Assembly (NCBI GenBank): GCA_026710325.1
Contig: JAPORH010000143.1
Location: 1-34,274 of the forward strand
Length of the DNA: 34,274 nucleotides
Source: Litoreibacter sp.
Lineage (GTDB): Bacteria; Pseudomonadota; Alphaproteobacteria; Rhodobacterales; Rhodobacteraceae
Direction: 5' to 3'
Shown here: one piece after another, positions 27,539 through 34,274 of the stretch
Layout of the letters: each line of letters starts with the position of its first letter
Numbering within the stretch: position 1 is the first letter of the stretch
Position numbers and translations under genes: made by a program
The notes under the pieces: model-generated
Databases searched by the model: none
Told to the model about the DNA's origin: nothing
What the model saw: the letters and a program-made list of their open reading frames with translations, nothing else

Positions 27539-28731
27539 CCCTGCTTTACATTATCATCGCTGCGATCGTTTTGCTTGGCGTGGCCTACGCCTTCCGCATG
27601 GCCGGGCAAGCTGCAACCTCGAACAAACCGTTTTTCCGGGACATGCCTTTCGGGGTCGCCTACGGCTACGTCCTCGGAGCGGTCCTGATTGTCTTGGGCG
27701 TTTGGTTGTTCTTCCAACCCCAGAACGTGGACGGCGTTCCGCAAGCTGGCGTCATGTTCTTCCGTTGGGCCGTACAGGTCTTCGTGGTCTTCGCCATCGC
27801 GGCCTACCTGTTCCGACTGCTGGGCCGCAGCGTCGGGACGGAGGGCAGCAAAAAACTGTTCCGCTCCATGCCGCTGACTGCTGCTTTCGGTATCTTGATC
27901 ATCATTATCTACGCCATCGTGGCCATCTTCGCCGGGGCCATCGCGCCCTACGGACAAGAAGAAGTCCTTGGCGCCGCCAATATCGTTCCGGGCGGCAACC
28001 CGGCAATGAATGGCAACCCTGAATTCCCGCTTGGGACCGACCAGATTGGCCGTGATATCCTGTCACGTCTTATATTTGGCGCGCAGAACACCGTGGGCAT
28101 CGCCTTTGTGACCACATGTCTGGCCTTCCTGATCGGCGGATCGCTTGGCTTCTTGGCTGCGACACTGGGCGGCTGGCTCGACCAGCTTTTGTCCCGCGCG
28201 GTTGACGCGCTGATGGCAATCCCAGCGCTCATCTTCGCACTGCTACTTATCACGATCGCGACCGCATGGGCCGGATCGGCCTCGTGGCAGGTGACAATTT
28301 ACATGATCCTGATCATCGCGGTGATCGATTCGACCCGCGTTTTCCGCCTGTCCCGCGCGGTCGGGCTCAACATCGTCGTCATGGACTATATCGAAGCGGC
28401 CAAACTGCGCGGCGAAGGCCTTGGCTACCTGATCTTCCGCGAAATGCTGCCAAATGCTTATGCGCCACTGCTCGCGGAATTTGGCCTCCGTTTCTGCTTC
28501 GTATTCCTGACCATCGCATCGCTCAGCTTCCTGGGTGTGGGTATCCAGCCACCGCTGGCGGACTGGGGCACTATGGTGCGTGACCTTGCGCAGTTCATCA
28601 ACTTCGCGGCCTTTGCGCCAAACGTGGCCTTGGCCCCGCTGCTCGCCGCTGGCGCCATCGCGTTGCTGACCGTCGCCGTGAACTTCGTGGTGGACTGGAT
28701 GCTGCACAAATCTTCGGGCCTGAAAGAGTAA
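27535..28731 (+). CDS. Peptide-type ABC transporter permease, DppC-like, N-terminally extended
   Basis: The second channel subunit. At 398 aa it is about 100 residues longer than typical DppC. The canonical part begins near residue 115, with PLGTDQIGRDILSRLIFG and the EAA loop AAKLRGEGLGYLIFREMLP; the N-terminal extension carries three additional hydrophobic segments (about 3-20, 40-60 and 75-95). Two segments resemble each other: NKPFFRDMPFGVAYGY (30-45) and SKKLFRSMPLTAAFGI (105-120). The start ATG overlaps the previous stop by four bases. It is followed 10 bases later by the ATPase gene. No function for the extension is known to me. Confidence 0.9.
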   Translation: MTLLYIIIAAIVLLGVAYAFRMAGQAATSNKPFFRDMPFGVAYGYVLGAVLIVLGVWLFFQPQNVDGVPQAGVMFFRWAVQVFVVFAIAAYLFRLLGRSVGTEGSKKLFRSMPLTAAFGILIIIIYAIVAIFAGAIAPYGQEEVLGAANIVPGGNPAMNGNPEFPLGTDQIGRDILSRLIFGAQNTVGIAFVTTCLAFLIGGSLGFLAATLGGWLDQLLSRAVDALMAIPALIFALLLITIATAWAGSASWQVTIYMILIIAVIDSTRVFRLSRAVGLNIVVMDYIEAAKLRGEGLGYLIFREMLPNAYAPLLAEFGLRFCFVFLTIASLSFLGVGIQPPLADWGTMVRDLAQFINFAAFAPNVALAPLLAAGAIALLTVAVNFVVDWMLHKSSGLKE

Positions 28732-28741
28732 GGGTGTAGGA

Positions 28742-30388
28742 ATGAGCGAACCGCTTCTCAAAATTCGTGGCCTCAAGATTGAAGGCCGGTCCGACGAGAC
28801 ATGGAACCCGATCATCAAGGGTGTCGATCTGGACCTGAACAAGGGTGAGGTCATCGGCATGATCGGCGAATCCGGCGCCGGGAAATCCACCATTGGCCTC
28901 GCCTCCATGGGCTTCTGCCGCGACGGCGTCCGCATCTCTGAAGGCTCGGTCGTCTTCGACGGGGTCGATCTGGTGACCGCTTCCGCCGCCGACAAGCGCG
29001 CGCTTCTGGGCAAGCGCATCGCATATGTGGCCCAATCTGCCGCGGCCAGCTTCAACCCGGCGCACAAGCTGATCGACCAACATACCGAGGGCCCGGTCCA
29101 GCATAGCGTTTCCTATAGAAGTGACAGCCAGGCTGACGGGATCGAGCTTTACCGCCGTCTTCGTCTTCCCAACCCGGACGAGATTGGCTTCCGCTATCCG
29201 CACCAGGTTTCTGGCGGTCAGTTGCAGCGCGCCATGACGGCTATGGCTATGGCGTGCCGACCCGATTTGATCATCTTTGACGAGCCGACCACAGCGCTCG
29301 ACGTGACCACTCAGATCGAGGTGTTGGCATCGATCCGTGACATCGTCGAACAATTCGACACAGCCGCGATCTACATCACCCATGACCTCGCCGTCGTGGC
29401 GCAGATGGCTGACAAGATCAAAGTGCTGCTCAAGGGCGATGAGGTCGAAGAGGCCGACACACGCACCATGCTATCACAGCCGCAGGAGGAATATACCAAA
29501 TCCCTCTGGGCCGTGCGTAGCTTTGAGCGACCCGCAAAACCTGCTGTGGCCACTGGGGCAACCCCGGTTATTTCCGTCAAAAATGTCACCGCCGCATATG
29601 GCACGGTCGATGTGCTGCATGATGTCAGCTTCGATATCCATGAAGGGCGCACGGTTGCTGTTGTGGGCGAATCTGGCTCGGGCAAGTCGACCACCGCGCG
29701 CTGCATTACCGGTCTTTTGCCGCCGCGGATCGGGCATATCGAATTTGACGGCCAACAATTGCCGCTCAACTACCGCCAGCGCGACAAGATGCAGCTGCGT
29801 CAGGCACAGATGATCTACCAAATGGCCGACACCGCGCTGAACCCGCGCAAAACCATCGGAGAAACTATTGGTCGCCCAGTTGAATTCTACCTCGGCCTAA
29901 AGGGCAAAGAGAAACGTGCCAAAGTCGACGCGCTCCTCGAAGAGATTGAGCTTGAGCCCACACAATATTTCCACCGCTTGCCCTCTGAGCTTTCCGGCGG
30001 CCAAAAACAGCGGATCGGGATTGCTCGTGCGCTCGCGGCGGAGCCCAAATTTATCATCTGTGACGAGGTCACCTCCGCGCTCGACCAATTGGTCGCCGAA
30101 GGTATCTTGAAATTGCTCGCCAAGCTGCAGGACCAATTGGGCCTCAGCTACATGTTCATCACCCACGATCTGGCTACCGTGCGCGCAATCTCAGACGAGG
30201 TTGTCGTCATGAAAGACGGCGTCGTGGTCGAGCAGGGCGAGAAAGCGGACATGTTCCAGCCACCCCACCACCCATATACGGACTTGCTGCTCAGCTCAGT
30301 TCCCGAAATGGACCCGGATTGGCTCGATAATCTGCTAAAAGAACGCGGAGTTGATAACATCGGCGATGCCGCTGTTGATAAGATGTAA
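28742..30388 (+). CDS. Fused double ABC ATPase, DppD-DppF-like
   Basis: This single 548-aa protein holds two complete nucleotide-binding domains that power import. The first has Walker A GESGAGKST (42-50), signature VSGGQLQR (from 156) and Walker B LIIFDEPTTALD. The second has Walker A GESGSGKST (309-317), signature LSGGQKQR (from 417) and Walker B FIICDEVTSALD. The halves correspond to the usually separate DppD/OppD and DppF/OppF; fusion is common in alphaproteobacteria. Both catalytic glutamates are kept, so both sites may be active. The ribosome site is a weak AGGG just before ATG 28742. It is followed by an intercistronic hairpin and the binding-protein gene. Confidence 0.94.
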   Translation: MSEPLLKIRGLKIEGRSDETWNPIIKGVDLDLNKGEVIGMIGESGAGKSTIGLASMGFCRDGVRISEGSVVFDGVDLVTASAADKRALLGKRIAYVAQSAAASFNPAHKLIDQHTEGPVQHSVSYRSDSQADGIELYRRLRLPNPDEIGFRYPHQVSGGQLQRAMTAMAMACRPDLIIFDEPTTALDVTTQIEVLASIRDIVEQFDTAAIYITHDLAVVAQMADKIKVLLKGDEVEEADTRTMLSQPQEEYTKSLWAVRSFERPAKPAVATGATPVISVKNVTAAYGTVDVLHDVSFDIHEGRTVAVVGESGSGKSTTARCITGLLPPRIGHIEFDGQQLPLNYRQRDKMQLRQAQMIYQMADTALNPRKTIGETIGRPVEFYLGLKGKEKRAKVDALLEEIELEPTQYFHRLPSELSGGQKQRIGIARALAAEPKFIICDEVTSALDQLVAEGILKLLAKLQDQLGLSYMFITHDLATVRAISDEVVVMKDGVVVEQGEKADMFQPPHHPYTDLLLSSVPEMDPDWLDNLLKERGVDNIGDAAVDKM

Positions 30389-30394
30389 CGCGAA

Positions 30395-30411
30395 TCATCC
30401 AGAAAGGATGA
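30395..30411. other. Intercistronic hairpin before the binding-protein gene
   Basis: TCATCC (30395-30400) and GGATGA (30406-30411) pair around AGAAA in the 75-base gap after the ATPase gene. Such stems can mark processing or stabilise the message of a strongly expressed downstream binding protein. No T-run follows. Confidence 0.35.
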
Positions 30412-30463
30412 CAAATCAGGGACGGCTTTACGGCCTAAAATTTACTAACTGGGAGACTGACAT

Positions 30464-32005
30464 ATGTCACAAATTTCAAGACGCGGCCTGCTGAAATCAG
30501 GTATCGCAGCTGGTGTGCTTTCCGCCACCGGTATGCCACTGATGGCGGCACCCAAAAAAGGCGGACGCCTTCGCTTGGGTCTGGCAGGCGCCAACACATC
30601 CGACAGCTGGGACGGCCGTACGCATTCCGACAGCTTCATGATTATGTGTGCTCACGGTGCGGTCTTTGACTGCCTGACCGAAGTTGGCGCAGACGGCCAG
30701 CTGAAAGGCGAGCTGGCGGAAAGCTGGGAAGCTTCTGCTGATGCGAAAACCTGGACCTTCAAGCTGCGCCAGGGCGTCACGTTCCACTCCGGCAAGCCAT
30801 TTGGCGCAGACGATGTGATCGCCTCGCTGAACATGCACACGGCTGAAGGCGCGAAATCTGCGGCCAAGCCGATCGTGTCCGCCATCTCCGAGATGGAAAA
30901 AATCTCCGACCACGAGATCAAGATGACCCTGGCTGCCGGCAATGCGGACTTCCCGTTCTTGCTGTCTGACTACCACATCCTGATGTACCCAGCTGGCGAG
31001 ATTGACGAAGCGATTGCGTCCGGCAACGGCACTGGCCTCTACATGGTCGAAAGCTTCGACCCCGGCGTGCGTTTCGTCGGCAAGCGTTTCCCGAACCACT
31101 ACAAGGACGACGCTGGTTATTTCGACGAAGTCGAAGTCATCGCGATCAACGACGCATCTGCCCGTATGAACGCGCTGATGACCGGTCAGGTCGACGCCGT
31201 AAACCGCGTGGACTTCAAAACCGAAGCTCTGCTGAAAGCCAACCCGCAGATCGAAATCTTCGAGGTCACCGGCAACCAGCACTATACTTTCCCAATGCAG
31301 ACCGGGCTCGACCCGTTCTCTGACCTGAAAGTACGCCAGGCGCTGAAGCACGCTGTCAACCGTCAGGAAATGGTCGACAAGATCCTTCTGGGTCACGGTA
31401 AAGTCGCAAACGACCACCCAATCGGGCCTGCAAACCAGTACTTTGCAGCTGATCTGGCGCAAAACGACTACGACCCAGACAAAGCGAAAGCTCTGCTGAA
31501 AGAAGCCGGCCTCGACGGTCTGTCGGTTGACCTGTCCGCAGCAAACGCGGCCTTCGCAGGTGCGATTGACGCGGCTCAGCTGTACCAGAACTCCGCCAAA
31601 GCGGCTGGCATCAACATCAACGTGGTGCAAGAGCCAGATGATGGCTACTGGTCCAACGTTTGGCTGAAGAAGCCATGGTGTGCCTGCTACTGGTCCGGTC
31701 GCGCGACCGAGGACTGGATGTTCTCCACCGCCTATGAAACCGGTGTTCCGTGGAACGACACAGGTTGGGAAAATGCACGCTTCCAGGAGCTGCTTTTGAC
31801 CGCACGTGCAGAGCTCGATTCCGGTAAGCGTCGTGAGATGTATACTGAGATGCAGATGCTGATGTCCGAGCAGGGCGGCACGGTCGTTCCAATGTATGCA
31901 AACTACGTCGACGCGCACTCCACCAAGCTGGCCAACTCCGGCACCATCGGTAACGTCTTCCAGATGGACAGCTCCCGCATGATGGAGCGCTGGTGGTTCG
32001 CGTAA
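30464..32005 (+). CDS. Peptide-type ABC transporter substrate-binding protein, Tat-exported, family 5
   Basis: The 513-aa protein binds the substrate in the periplasm and delivers it to the permeases. It begins with a twin-arginine signal (SRRGLLK at 5-11) and a hydrophobic segment ending at PLMA-AP, so it is predicted to be exported folded by the Tat route. The mature protein has the SBP_bac_5 pattern: LAESWEASADAKTWTFKLRQ, VTFHSGKPFGADDV, and later DLKVRQALKHAVNRQEMVDK. GGGAG precedes ATG 30464. Unlike most such operons the binding protein is last, and a strong terminator follows. From codon 13 to the end the gene uses no TTA, CTA or TCA codons, a sign of strong codon selection and probably high expression. 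Substrate unknown. Confidence 0.94.
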   Translation: MSQISRRGLLKSGIAAGVLSATGMPLMAAPKKGGRLRLGLAGANTSDSWDGRTHSDSFMIMCAHGAVFDCLTEVGADGQLKGELAESWEASADAKTWTFKLRQGVTFHSGKPFGADDVIASLNMHTAEGAKSAAKPIVSAISEMEKISDHEIKMTLAAGNADFPFLLSDYHILMYPAGEIDEAIASGNGTGLYMVESFDPGVRFVGKRFPNHYKDDAGYFDEVEVIAINDASARMNALMTGQVDAVNRVDFKTEALLKANPQIEIFEVTGNQHYTFPMQTGLDPFSDLKVRQALKHAVNRQEMVDKILLGHGKVANDHPIGPANQYFAADLAQNDYDPDKAKALLKEAGLDGLSVDLSAANAAFAGAIDAAQLYQNSAKAAGININVVQEPDDGYWSNVWLKKPWCACYWSGRATEDWMFSTAYETGVPWNDTGWENARFQELLLTARAELDSGKRREMYTEMQMLMSEQGGTVVPMYANYVDAHSTKLANSGTIGNVFQMDSSRMMERWWFA

Positions 32006-32029
32006 ACCACGCTGCATATCACTGATAGA

Positions 32030-32056
32030 AACGCCCCTCTTCGGAGGGGCGTTTTT
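32030..32056 (+). terminator. Rho-independent terminator of the ABC transporter operon
   Basis: AACGCCCCTC (32030-32039), the tetraloop TTCG and GAGGGGCGTT (32044-32053) form a perfect 10-bp stem running into TTTTT-CTTT. This is a textbook terminator 24 bases after the binding-protein stop. Confidence 0.95.
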
Positions 32057-32119
32057 CTTTGCCTATACATTTGTCCGAAAGGGGCGTAGGTGGGCGGCTT
32101 GTAATTCTGGAAATCCCCC

Positions 32120-34144
32120 ATGATCGAGACCCTCGCCCGCGCGCTTGAAAAGCGCGACTACACCACACTGACGCAAGTGCAGGAAGCTGTTACAGACCCT
32201 AACTTGGTCGAAAAGGACCTTTTGGTGTCTGCGCAGACCGGTTCTGGCAAGACAGTTGGCTTCGGCTTGGCCATTGCACCGACTCTGTTGGGGGACGCTG
32301 AGAAATTCGATCGCCCAGCCGCACCGCTCGCTCTTATCGTCGCGCCAACCCGCGAATTGGCACTGCAGGTGAAACGCGAACTCGACTGGCTTTACGAATT
32401 TGCAGGCGCGGTCGTTGCCTCCACCGTTGGTGGTATGGACATGCGGACCGAGCGCCGCGCGCTGGACCGCGGTGCGCATATTGTTGTGGCCACGCCCGGA
32501 CGGCTGGTCGATCACATCAAACGCGGCTCGCTCGATATGTCCGATATCCGCGCCGTGGTGCTTGATGAGGCCGACGAGATGCTCGATCTGGGCTTCCGCG
32601 AGGACCTTGAATTCATCTTGTCGGAGGCGCCTGAGTCGCGCCGCACGCTTCTTTTCTCCGCCACCGTCCCCAAACAGATTGCACGGCTTGCCGAGAATTA
32701 CCAGAAGCCCGACGCTGTGCGGCTGCAAACTGCCGCCGAAAAAACTCAGCACACCGATATCGACTACCGCGCCATGCTCGTCGCGGGCAATGACCCGGAA
32801 AACGCAATCATCAACGTGCTGCGCTACTACGAGGCGCAGAACGCCATCGTTTTCTGCAACACCCGCGCCATGGTCTCCCGCCTGACGGCGCGGTTTTCGA
32901 ACCGGGGCTTTCAGGTCGTGGCCCTGTCCGGCGAACTGTCGCAATCCGAGCGTTCACATGCGCTGCAAGCCATGCGCGACGGGCGTGCGCGGGTTTGCGT
33001 GGCCACCGATGTCGCCGCGCGAGGCATCGACCTGCCCAATCTGGAACTGGTGGTCCATGCGGAGCTGCCCAACAATGGCGAAACGCTGCTGCACCGCTCG
33101 GGCCGCACGGGGCGCGCGGGGCGCAAAGGCGTCTCCGCGATCATCATACCGCAGCGCTGGTACAAAAAGGCCGAACGGCTGCTGAAATTTGCTAAAGTAC
33201 AGGCGGACTGGGGCGGGGCGCCAACAGCGGATGAGGTCTTGGCCCGCGACGAGGAACGTATGTTCGCAGATCAAAGCTTCACGGACCCACCAGATGCGGA
33301 TGAGGCCGATTTCGTCTCTAAACTGGCGGAAAACTTCACGTCCGAGCAGCTCGCCGCCGCCTATCTGCGCCTCTACCGCTCCCGCCAAACCGCACCCGAA
33401 GACCTTGCAGCGCCCCAAAGCAAAGAAAAACCAAAGCAACGTCAGGAATTCGGACCCTCCCAATGGTTCTCCATCTCTGTCGGACGTGACCAACGGGCTG
33501 AGCCACGCTGGCTCCTGCCGATGCTGTGCCGGATGGGCGATATTTCCAAGGATGAGATCGGCGCGATCCGCGTGCAGGAAACTGAAACCTTTGTTGAGCT
33601 TAAAACAAGCGCGGTTGCTGGGTTCGAGGCCGCACTTGGTCCTGACATGGCGCTGGAAGAAGGCGCAACGCTCACCAAGCTTGACCATGTGCCCGACACC
33701 TCCCGCCCGCCGCGTTTTGAAAAACCAAGTGGCAAACCGCGCGGAGCCACGCCGTCCAACCGCCGGAAACCGCTGAAAGACCTGGGCGATCCTCGTAAAG
33801 CACCCAAGGAGCCGCGCGAGTGGAAAGAAAAGAAGCCAAAGCACGATCCAGAAACCGTTTCGGACTTCAAATCTGCGCCCAAGAAAGATGACAAACCCAA
33901 GGGCAAACCGAAAGCCAAGTACGAGGCGAAGCCTGGCGGCAAACCTAAGTTCAAGGGCAAACCCAAAGATGGCGCAAAGCCGCCGCGGAAGGAAAAGCCG
34001 CGAAACGAGGCACCGGCAAAACCAAAACCGAAGCCCAAATTTGCGGGCGATCCGTCCAAGTCGCTGCGCACAAAGGGCAAGCCCAGACCGTTCAAAGCGA
34101 AGGGCGGCGACGCGCGCCCAAAACGACGGGGGCCTGCACGGTAA
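32120..34144 (+). CDS. DEAD-box RNA helicase with DbpA-type RNA-binding domain
   Basis: The 674-aa protein unwinds RNA, probably in ribosome assembly or cold-linked RNA turnover. Helicase core: a Q-motif-like LTQVQEA near residue 20, Walker A AQTGSGKT (38-45), PTRELALQV, TPGRLVDH, DEAD (149-152), SAT (180-182), then VATDVAARGIDLPNLELV and HRSGRTGRAGRKG in the second RecA lobe. Residues about 448-515 (WFSISVGRDQ to VELKTSAVAGFEAAL) resemble the DbpA/CsdA RNA-recognition domain. The last about 130 residues are Lys/Pro-rich and probably disordered. The gene is monocistronic as far as visible, with a weak GGAAA ribosome site. The symbol is left empty because DeaD, DbpA and RhlE types cannot be separated here. 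Confidence 0.93.
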   Translation: MIETLARALEKRDYTTLTQVQEAVTDPNLVEKDLLVSAQTGSGKTVGFGLAIAPTLLGDAEKFDRPAAPLALIVAPTRELALQVKRELDWLYEFAGAVVASTVGGMDMRTERRALDRGAHIVVATPGRLVDHIKRGSLDMSDIRAVVLDEADEMLDLGFREDLEFILSEAPESRRTLLFSATVPKQIARLAENYQKPDAVRLQTAAEKTQHTDIDYRAMLVAGNDPENAIINVLRYYEAQNAIVFCNTRAMVSRLTARFSNRGFQVVALSGELSQSERSHALQAMRDGRARVCVATDVAARGIDLPNLELVVHAELPNNGETLLHRSGRTGRAGRKGVSAIIIPQRWYKKAERLLKFAKVQADWGGAPTADEVLARDEERMFADQSFTDPPDADEADFVSKLAENFTSEQLAAAYLRLYRSRQTAPEDLAAPQSKEKPKQRQEFGPSQWFSISVGRDQRAEPRWLLPMLCRMGDISKDEIGAIRVQETETFVELKTSAVAGFEAALGPDMALEEGATLTKLDHVPDTSRPPRFEKPSGKPRGATPSNRRKPLKDLGDPRKAPKEPREWKEKKPKHDPETVSDFKSAPKKDDKPKGKPKAKYEAKPGGKPKFKGKPKDGAKPPRKEKPRNEAPAKPKPKPKFAGDPSKSLRTKGKPRPFKAKGGDARPKRRGPAR

Positions 34145-34274
34145 AGCCGCTTTAACCGGGTGTGGTTCTCGTATGGCAAAGTAGGTTTTTTCAAGTCTCT
34201 GAAATCGTGTGATAAATTTTGACTTATTTTGAGCGACCCCTTGAGTCCGAGCGTTTTCGCGAAAATATCCCTTG
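34145..34274. other. Non-coding end of the window
   Basis: No gene is visible in the last 130 bases. They hold a T-run (34186-34191) without a convincing hairpin before it, and a perfect 12-base palindrome TTTTCGCGAAAA (34254-34265) whose role is unknown. No clear terminator for the helicase gene is visible. Confidence 0.5.

Noticed and set aside
28598-29383. 261-codon minus-strand frame over permease and ATPase genes
   Set aside because: It runs opposite to two well-supported genes and ends in a low-complexity translation.
30497-32017. 506-codon open frame on the minus strand across the binding-protein gene
   Set aside because: The sense frame is a clear family 5 binding protein; the antisense product is biased and has no domain.
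33442-34194. 250-codon minus-strand frame over the helicase tail
   Set aside because: The composition mirrors the Lys/Pro-rich sense repeats, and no start site or domain is seen.
34254-34265. TTTTCGCGAAAA palindrome as an operator or origin element
   Set aside because: No gene is visible next to it within the window, and an AT-rich 12-mer palindrome alone is weak evidence.

Overview
The window reads as ordinary, gene-dense chromosome of an alphaproteobacterium in the order Rhodobacterales, most likely the Roseobacter group. This rests on recognised protein families and their order (secA divergent from ppiC-argJ-mutT, comF-grxC-nitrilase, ilvD followed by small uncharacterised Roseobacter-type genes), on GC-rich coding sequence, on an extragenic repeat of a kind I recall from Roseobacter genomes, and on a LexA site of the alphaproteobacterial GTTC-N7-GTTC type. 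The assignment is from memory of families; no search was run. The first six bases are a HindIII site (AAGCTT), so the window may be a cloned insert.

Layout. 1-4.4 kb: a truncated CPBP-like membrane protein (minus) divergent from ilvD, which leads a row of three uncharacterised genes (lipoprotein, DUF6478-like protein, 125-aa coiled-coil protein) closed by the extragenic repeat. 4.4-7.6 kb: fadH (2,4-dienoyl-CoA reductase) behind a perfect palindrome, then a LysR regulator. 7.6-10.6 kb (minus): a tightly overlapped four-gene operon of a MoCF/CinA-type protein, a GNAT acetyltransferase, an AhpD-like peroxidase-related enzyme and an exported OmpA-domain protein. 10.6-12.3 kb: map and radC, the latter with a LexA box touching its start. 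12.3-17.5 kb (minus): secA, a secreted unknown and a phosphate-binding-protein/OmpA fusion. 17.7-20.4 kb: ppiC, argJ, mutT and a 43-aa small protein. 20.4-22.3 kb (minus): a NDUFAF5/BioC-like methyltransferase overlapping hemH. 22.4-24.7 kb: comF, grxC, a nitrilase-family amidase and a MarR regulator, converging on ubiG (minus). 25.4-32.0 kb: prolyl aminopeptidase followed by a complete peptide-type ABC importer (two permeases, one fused double ATPase, a Tat-exported binding protein) ended by a textbook terminator. 32.1-34.1 kb: a DEAD-box RNA helicase with a DbpA-type RNA-binding domain and a long basic tail.

Functionally the window is housekeeping: branched-chain amino acid and arginine synthesis, heme and ubiquinone synthesis, protein export and folding, N-terminal methionine removal, redox and nucleotide-pool maintenance, plus nutrient uptake (peptide import beside a peptidase, unsaturated fatty acid oxidation). 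No phage, insertion sequence, CRISPR array, rRNA or tRNA was seen, and no gene-free gap exceeds 300 bases. I did not find a clearly new multi-gene system. The most unusual items are two different OmpA-domain fusions, the LexA box at radC, the fadH palindrome, the 43-aa gene, and an N-terminally extended permease with an internal repeat.
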